From the NCBI GenBank assembly GCA_026260175.1, contig JAKCWW010000544.1, positions 41,951-105,950 of the forward strand: a DNA stretch of 64,000 nt, written 5' to 3'. Below the pieces are notes generated by a model. That model saw only the letters and a program-made list of their open reading frames with translations. It made no database searches and was not told the DNA's origin. Numbering within the stretch: the first letter of the stretch is position 1; every line of letters begins with the position of its first letter. This stretch comes from Reticulitermes lucifugus. Its lineage: Eukaryota > Arthropoda > Insecta > Blattodea > Rhinotermitidae. This document shows, in pieces, positions 60,020 through 64,000 of this stretch. Made by a program: the position numbers and the translations under genes.

Positions 60020-60480
60020 GAAAAAAATTCTTTTTGAGTCGCTAAAAGTCGTTCAGTCAGCATAACAATTCCCCGCTTTTCTTAAAATCTGGAAGTTTGT
60101 TACGAGGCTGGATCATACAACAGAGATGTAGAACTCAGCACACAGGTTCCCACCATATTCTTTTAAGTTAATTTCAATATTGTCCTCCCACATATTCCTA
60201 CATCTCCCAATTTACATCTTACCTCAGGTTTTCTAAATATAAAGTTGTATGTAGGCAAATTTTTATCACCTTATGTTTGCTACAAGTCCTGCCCATCTCA
60301 TTTTCTTAATCTGACCCCCATTATAATATATCATAAAAAATCATTAAACTTCTCGTTCTGCCATTTGTTCCAATCTTTTGTAACCCCCTTTCTCCTACGT
60401 TAAAACATTTTCCTCGCCTCCTTGTTTTCATACAAACTTAATACATAGCTTTCCTTTATATTGAGTGACAAGAGACTGAT
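60020..60480 (-). pseudogene. strongly decayed LINE 3' end
   Basis: Minus-strand frames read, in order, YENKEARKMF, GVTKDWNKWQNEKFND, LRKMRWAGLVAN, then GRCRNMWEDNIEINLKE. These parallel the FENKVLRKIF / GEWRKLHNEELND / RRMRWAGHVARM / GRPRRRWEDNIKMDLRE series of the same LINE family as at 50.8 kb. Stops and frameshifts are frequent, so this is an old copy. The alignment rests on the order of motifs rather than on identity. Confidence 0.6.
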
Positions 60481-61234
60481 ATTGCTGTATTATAAACTGC
60501 AAAAGACGCAATCTAATAGCCAAAGGCCAACAGCAAATTAAAAAGGCCAATTCCTCCAGTCATGTCATGATATTCCTAACACCTGAACCCCGTGATTAGT
60601 TTCACTAAAGCTTTAAGATGCACACACGATAATATCAGACATCAAGCAAACCTATTCCCGTAATTAAACGTCATACGCTGAAACAAAAGCTCTATTGTTT
60701 GGCTGAAAGCTCACGTAGCTTTCAATGTGGAGGCTGAAACTAAATCACAAACTGCAGTAACGCTTCGAACTGAGATAAATTATGGGGAAATGTTACATCT
60801 TGGAACACGATGTGCCGCGCAACTGTAGAATGCAATCTGCTGCTAATTAAAATCATAACTTTTCACTCCAAAATTGTGGAACGAGGTGTATGTAAGAATA
60901 GAAAAGAGAATGTACGTGCAAGAAGGAAATAAGATCAGTGTTCAGCCTGTACGCAGCATAATTTAGTTTTATCTGATGCCTACAAGACATCAAAAAAAGT
61001 CATAGTCATCACTTTTACTGCCATTGAAAGCTAAAAACTGTGCATCGGCCTGTTAGTTCCTCCGTAACAGCAATTACATAGAACGGTGTGTCCTTGGAAA
61101 GCTACTACGTAGGCCTCAGTGTGGACAGGTAACAGTGAAGTGGTCACTGTGCAGGCCACGAAGCCACATTGGAGGAGTGAATGTGGGCCTGCAGATCTAT
61201 TGTATGTTAACCTCAGCAATAGACGGAGGTGAGT
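60481..61234. other. anonymous DNA
   Basis: No gene recognised. A minus-strand 71-codon frame at 61031-61246 in a GC-richer block is unidentified. Confidence 0.45.
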
Positions 61235-61395
61235 TGTCAGGTTCACAACTCGGCCCCTCTACCGAGGGAGAAGTTGGGGGTTCTCAGAGGAGGCTTTTGT
61301 AAAAAAGAAAAATCTCTTGCCCTACTGGGAATTGGACCTCAGTTCGTCCAACCCACAGCGTAGTAATACTAACTGCGCTATTCATGCTGCAGGGC
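61235..61395 (-). repeat. tRNA-derived SINE head, minus strand
   Basis: Minus strand: A box TAGCGCAGTTAG (61369-61380) and B box GGTCCAATTCC (61328-61338) at tRNA-like spacing, followed by AGTAGGGCAAGAGATTTTTC and a diverged body ending near 61235. The head resembles a tRNA gene, but stem pairing is poor, so it is a SINE and not a functional tRNA. Confidence 0.6.
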
Positions 61396-62104
61396 TAAAT
61401 GTGTGACATTCTCTAACATGCTCGTTTTTCGAGGTGCGAACTCGTTAACCACACGTCCCACCAGAGAGGTAAATGGGCGATTTTCTTCTACGATCTGTAA
61501 ATACGTTTCAATGCAGCCCAGTTGTCATACACAAAATGTAAGGTTTCTTCATTCTTTATTCTACTGGAAAATATAGGCCTATGGCACCAGTAATTTGAAG
61601 TTTATGGAACCAGTGTGTGTGTTTTGTGTTGTATGTCTACCTGTATATATACATATGTATATATATGTATATATATGTATATATATATACATATATATAT
61701 ATACGAGCATTTGTGTTACAGTTCTCCTACTTGGATTACAAATATATGCTTATCGTAACTGATATAAATATCAGGCCACCAGGAGAACACCCACCTTCGT
61801 AGTTCGCAATTTTATAAATCCAGCGTACGTCCGTTGGACTTACTGAGGCGGAGGTAACACCTGAGATAAATAATACAGTATCCTGAATACTTTTGTGATA
61901 ACAGATCTAAATATATGCAATTTAAATTAAAGTAACTTCAAGGAATCTTAAGTAAATAACGGCAACTACACAAAATCTGTAGTGAATTCCTATCTGGTAG
62001 CCATTAGTTAAACTTGGCTGTTAGAATATAAAGTTTGGTAAGGAGATGCATCAGTCTATCTAAAACGTATTTTAGAATCGTTTGCAAAATTGCGAAAAAC
62101 AACT
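61396..62104. other. anonymous DNA with (TA)n-rich microsatellite
   Basis: A TATA/CATATG-rich microsatellite lies at about 61637-61712. The remainder is unassigned AT-rich DNA. Confidence 0.7.
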
Positions 62105-62646
62105 AAGGAAATATTATCTTCATCATGTCTCTCCGTCTGTCTGTCTGTCTGTCCGTCTGTCTTTCCGTCCGTCCCTTTGTGTGTCTGTCCGTCCGCACAG
62201 AAAACTGGGCTCCCACTGGAGGGATTTTTATAAAATCTGATATTTATTTTTCGAAAATCTGTCGAGAAAATTCAACTTTTATTAAAACCTCACAAGAAAA
62301 AGGGTACTTTACGTGAACACTTGGGTACATTCATGATAATCTCGCTCAATTCTTCTTAAAATGAGAAATTTTTCAGGCAAAAGTTGTAGAGAAAATCAAA
62401 ACACATTTTATGTTCAATAACTTTTTTTCAGAAAATCGTGCCGCTTATAACATAATGCGGAAAATCTTGGTACGGCCAGACAGGCCACAGATAACAGTAT
62501 ATTAAGACGCATGCGCTTTGCTTGCTGGATAAATATGGCTACAGACACACACTCAGAATATGCAATACTTACTGCTTTCCATGACAACAATGGTTATGCG
62601 AACGCGCCTCAATGTCACTTTTGTACCTACACTGCCTCTCTTGAGT
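62105..62646 (+). repeat. dispersed repeat, copy 2 of 2
   Basis: Colinear with 31972-32491 over its whole length. The pyrimidine part is an expanded GTCT/GTCC tract (62130-62195), longer than in copy 1. Both copies lack a tRNA-like head and obvious terminal repeats, so the element type is undetermined. Confidence 0.8.
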
Positions 62647-63242
62647 AAAACATATATACACAAGTTACTGTCATGGCAAAGCTAATAAACTTTGAGTTTT
62701 AGCAGACAATTTTTCTTTAGCGCGAATTTGTACTAGTTGCAGTATTTACATGTTTAAATCAGTTAAATGTATTATTATTCATTTATGATTCCTGCTAGCA
62801 GTTAAGCTGCTCGTAGATATCGACCACATCAGAACACAGATTGAGAGTTTAGTCTGAAAGCCATTCGATGCTTAGAAGAGCTTATTTCGGCAACTTAGAA
62901 GAAACTTCTATCGAACACGGGCTCTCTAAAGGCAGCGTCAATCTCAACAAAAGCGACGGAAGCTCACGGCAAAACTGTCAAGGCCGCTCATAACAAGGCG
63001 CCCACGCAGATACACTTAAGCTTCTCAGTGCATTTTCTCAATTTTAATTCAAATGCCAGGGTAGAAATATAAGGGTCAACAGCCCGCTATCTTCGTCGTG
63101 TACCTCTTCAGCCAAAGTGATTTCTTCTTGATAGCTGAATCCTTCAGCCAATGCTATTACAAGCATCTGGGTTCAGTCCCGGATATCCTCTCAACCAGTT
63201 CTTTTCCCAAAAGTCTCATTGCTAGATGGAAGCCTCCTCACC
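62647..63242. other. anonymous DNA
   Basis: No gene recognised. A B-box-like GGGTTCAGTCCC near 63169 may belong to another SINE scrap. Confidence 0.45.
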
Positions 63243-63765
63243 TCAGTAGTGAAGTAAAGGTAAAGCTGTTTCTGTGTAAACCAAGAAGATATAAGTGGGA
63301 GTGGAGGTATAGATCCACTCATTCTTAAGCTTGACATTAGATTGAGGTAATGGTTACTTTCACGCCCTGGCCTCTTTACCCTGACATACAGTACATAGGA
63401 GGGTGGGTGGACTTCAGGACCAGTCTTGACGCTTTGAAATAGGATAAGAATGCAGTAGTCCCCCCGTATCAGCGGATGATACGTTCCAAGACCTACCGCG
63501 GATGCCCGAAACGCGGATAGCAGCGAAACCTATACATAAAAGCGCAGAGTAAACTTTAGACCGACTAAAGTCGACGCTGGCAAATTAAAACGTAAATACT
63601 AAAATCGACCATGGTCGAATTTGGCAGTGAATGTGTTAATATTTTCGGGCCGCGGTAAACTGCGGATACCGAATCCGCGGATACGGGGGTTCTACTGTAC
63701 ATATCTGCTGTTGGGAACCGACACTCAATTCCTTGATTGTCGAGTCTACCTGCTATAACGTCTGT
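63243..63765 (-). repeat. SINE (minus) interrupted by a MITE
   Basis: Left part 63243-63452: GTAAAGGTAAAGC, then GGGAGTGGAGGTATAGATCC, CTGGCCTCTTTACCC and AGGAGGGTGGGTGGACTTC. These align in order with a common insect SINE (GGTAAAGGTA, GGCATGGAGGTAGAGC, CCGCCTTTACCCCCGGG, AGGAGGCTGAGTGGACCTC). Right part 63698-63765: TTGGGAACCGACACTCAATT, then GAGTCTACCTGCTATAAC, matching the complement of its tRNA-like head (TGGGATCGAACCC, then AGTCAGCTGCTCTAACC). The two parts are continuous once the MITE is removed. Confidence 0.65.
63453..63697. mobile_element. pogo/Tigger-like MITE, 245 bp
   Basis: Left end CAGTAGTCCCCCCGTATCAG. The complement of the right end is CAGTAGAACCCCCGTATCCG, giving terminal inverted repeats of about 25 bp. 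The interior has CGCGGATGCCCGAAACGCGG and GCGGTAAACTGCGGATACCG. The CAGT-CCCCCGTATCCGCGGAT signature is that of Tigger/MER2-type pogo elements in many animals. It is flanked by TA on the right and TG (a mutated TA) on the left. It encodes no transposase, so it is non-autonomous. Confidence 0.85.
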
Positions 63766-64000
63766 GTTTTCTCCGCTCCCCTTCACCCACCAACACTATT
63801 AAGAATCCTTAGTAAGTGTACGTCAAGGTTTTCAGCAAAAAATGACCAAACCTATAGCCTAAGCTCACCTTGTCTTGTGGTTTCTGAGGCAATGTTTTCA
63901 CTTTCCATCTACGCGTTTTTACGAGTAGTAGTCTACTACTTAAATTTAAGGAAGAAACTAGTAAAATGCTACATTTGGAGCATAGCTTTGTATGGTGCTG
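63766..64000. other. anonymous DNA to window end
   Basis: No feature recognised. Confidence 0.5.

Noticed and set aside
61235-61395. Considered as a true tRNA gene
   Set aside because: A and B boxes are present but acceptor and anticodon stems do not pair; a SINE head explains it.

Overview
This is an AT-rich, intron- and spacer-like stretch of animal nuclear DNA. Open frames are short, stop codons are frequent in all frames, and tRNA-derived SINEs, LINE fossils, Penelope-like elements (PLEs), microsatellites and a pogo-like MITE are scattered through it. From memory, several recognisable repeat reading frames (IPLQAWTG, PPGNIPGTHFC, GRDSVVGIATRYGLDGPG, VGKPEGKRPLGR, RKTTK) are typical of insects, above all cockroaches and termites. 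I infer an insect, probably Blattodea; nothing here proves the genus. I found no intact host protein-coding gene, no complete tRNA or rRNA gene and no CRISPR. It looks like intergenic or long intronic DNA.

Layout. 1-21.8 kb is mostly anonymous AT-rich DNA. It holds a dispersed repeat split by a 50-N gap (2.3-2.6 kb), an ATAC microsatellite (4.05-4.23 kb), a near-perfect 46-bp minisatellite (5.54-5.73 kb) and a SINE fragment (18.7 kb). 21.8-25.6 kb has a degenerate minisatellite of about 42 bp, a 98-bp palindrome, a minus-strand SINE and a possible LINE tail. 31.9-33.1 kb has one copy of a dispersed repeat (second copy at 62.1 kb) and a 500-bp ATAC/GTAC array. 34.4-36.8 kb has a SINE and a large foldback element with a second SINE of the same family inserted in one arm. 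38.2 kb is a G-rich compound satellite. 40.5-41.6 kb carries PLE remains.

45.5-48.3 kb is the most protein-rich region: a decayed LINE reverse transcriptase abutting the 3' end of a 5'-truncated Penelope-like element, which keeps the RT C-terminus and a GIY-YIG endonuclease with frameshifts. 48.5-63.8 kb has more SINEs, two LINE 3' tails, a transposase relic, an 86-bp-arm palindrome and a pogo/Tigger-like MITE inserted inside a SINE.

The most interesting signal is a recurring hammerhead-ribozyme-like motif at six places (35.9, 36.7, 40.5, 41.6, 46.4 and 56.8 kb). Each has a CTGANGA-like box, a stem II whose sequence changes while pairing is kept, GAAA, a short palindromic stem III and then A or C at the expected cleavage position; most also have a stem I. 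PLEs are known to carry hammerhead motifs. Here the motifs lie at the end of a PLE and inside foldback elements, and most have one extra base between the CTGANGA box and stem II, which departs from the textbook core.
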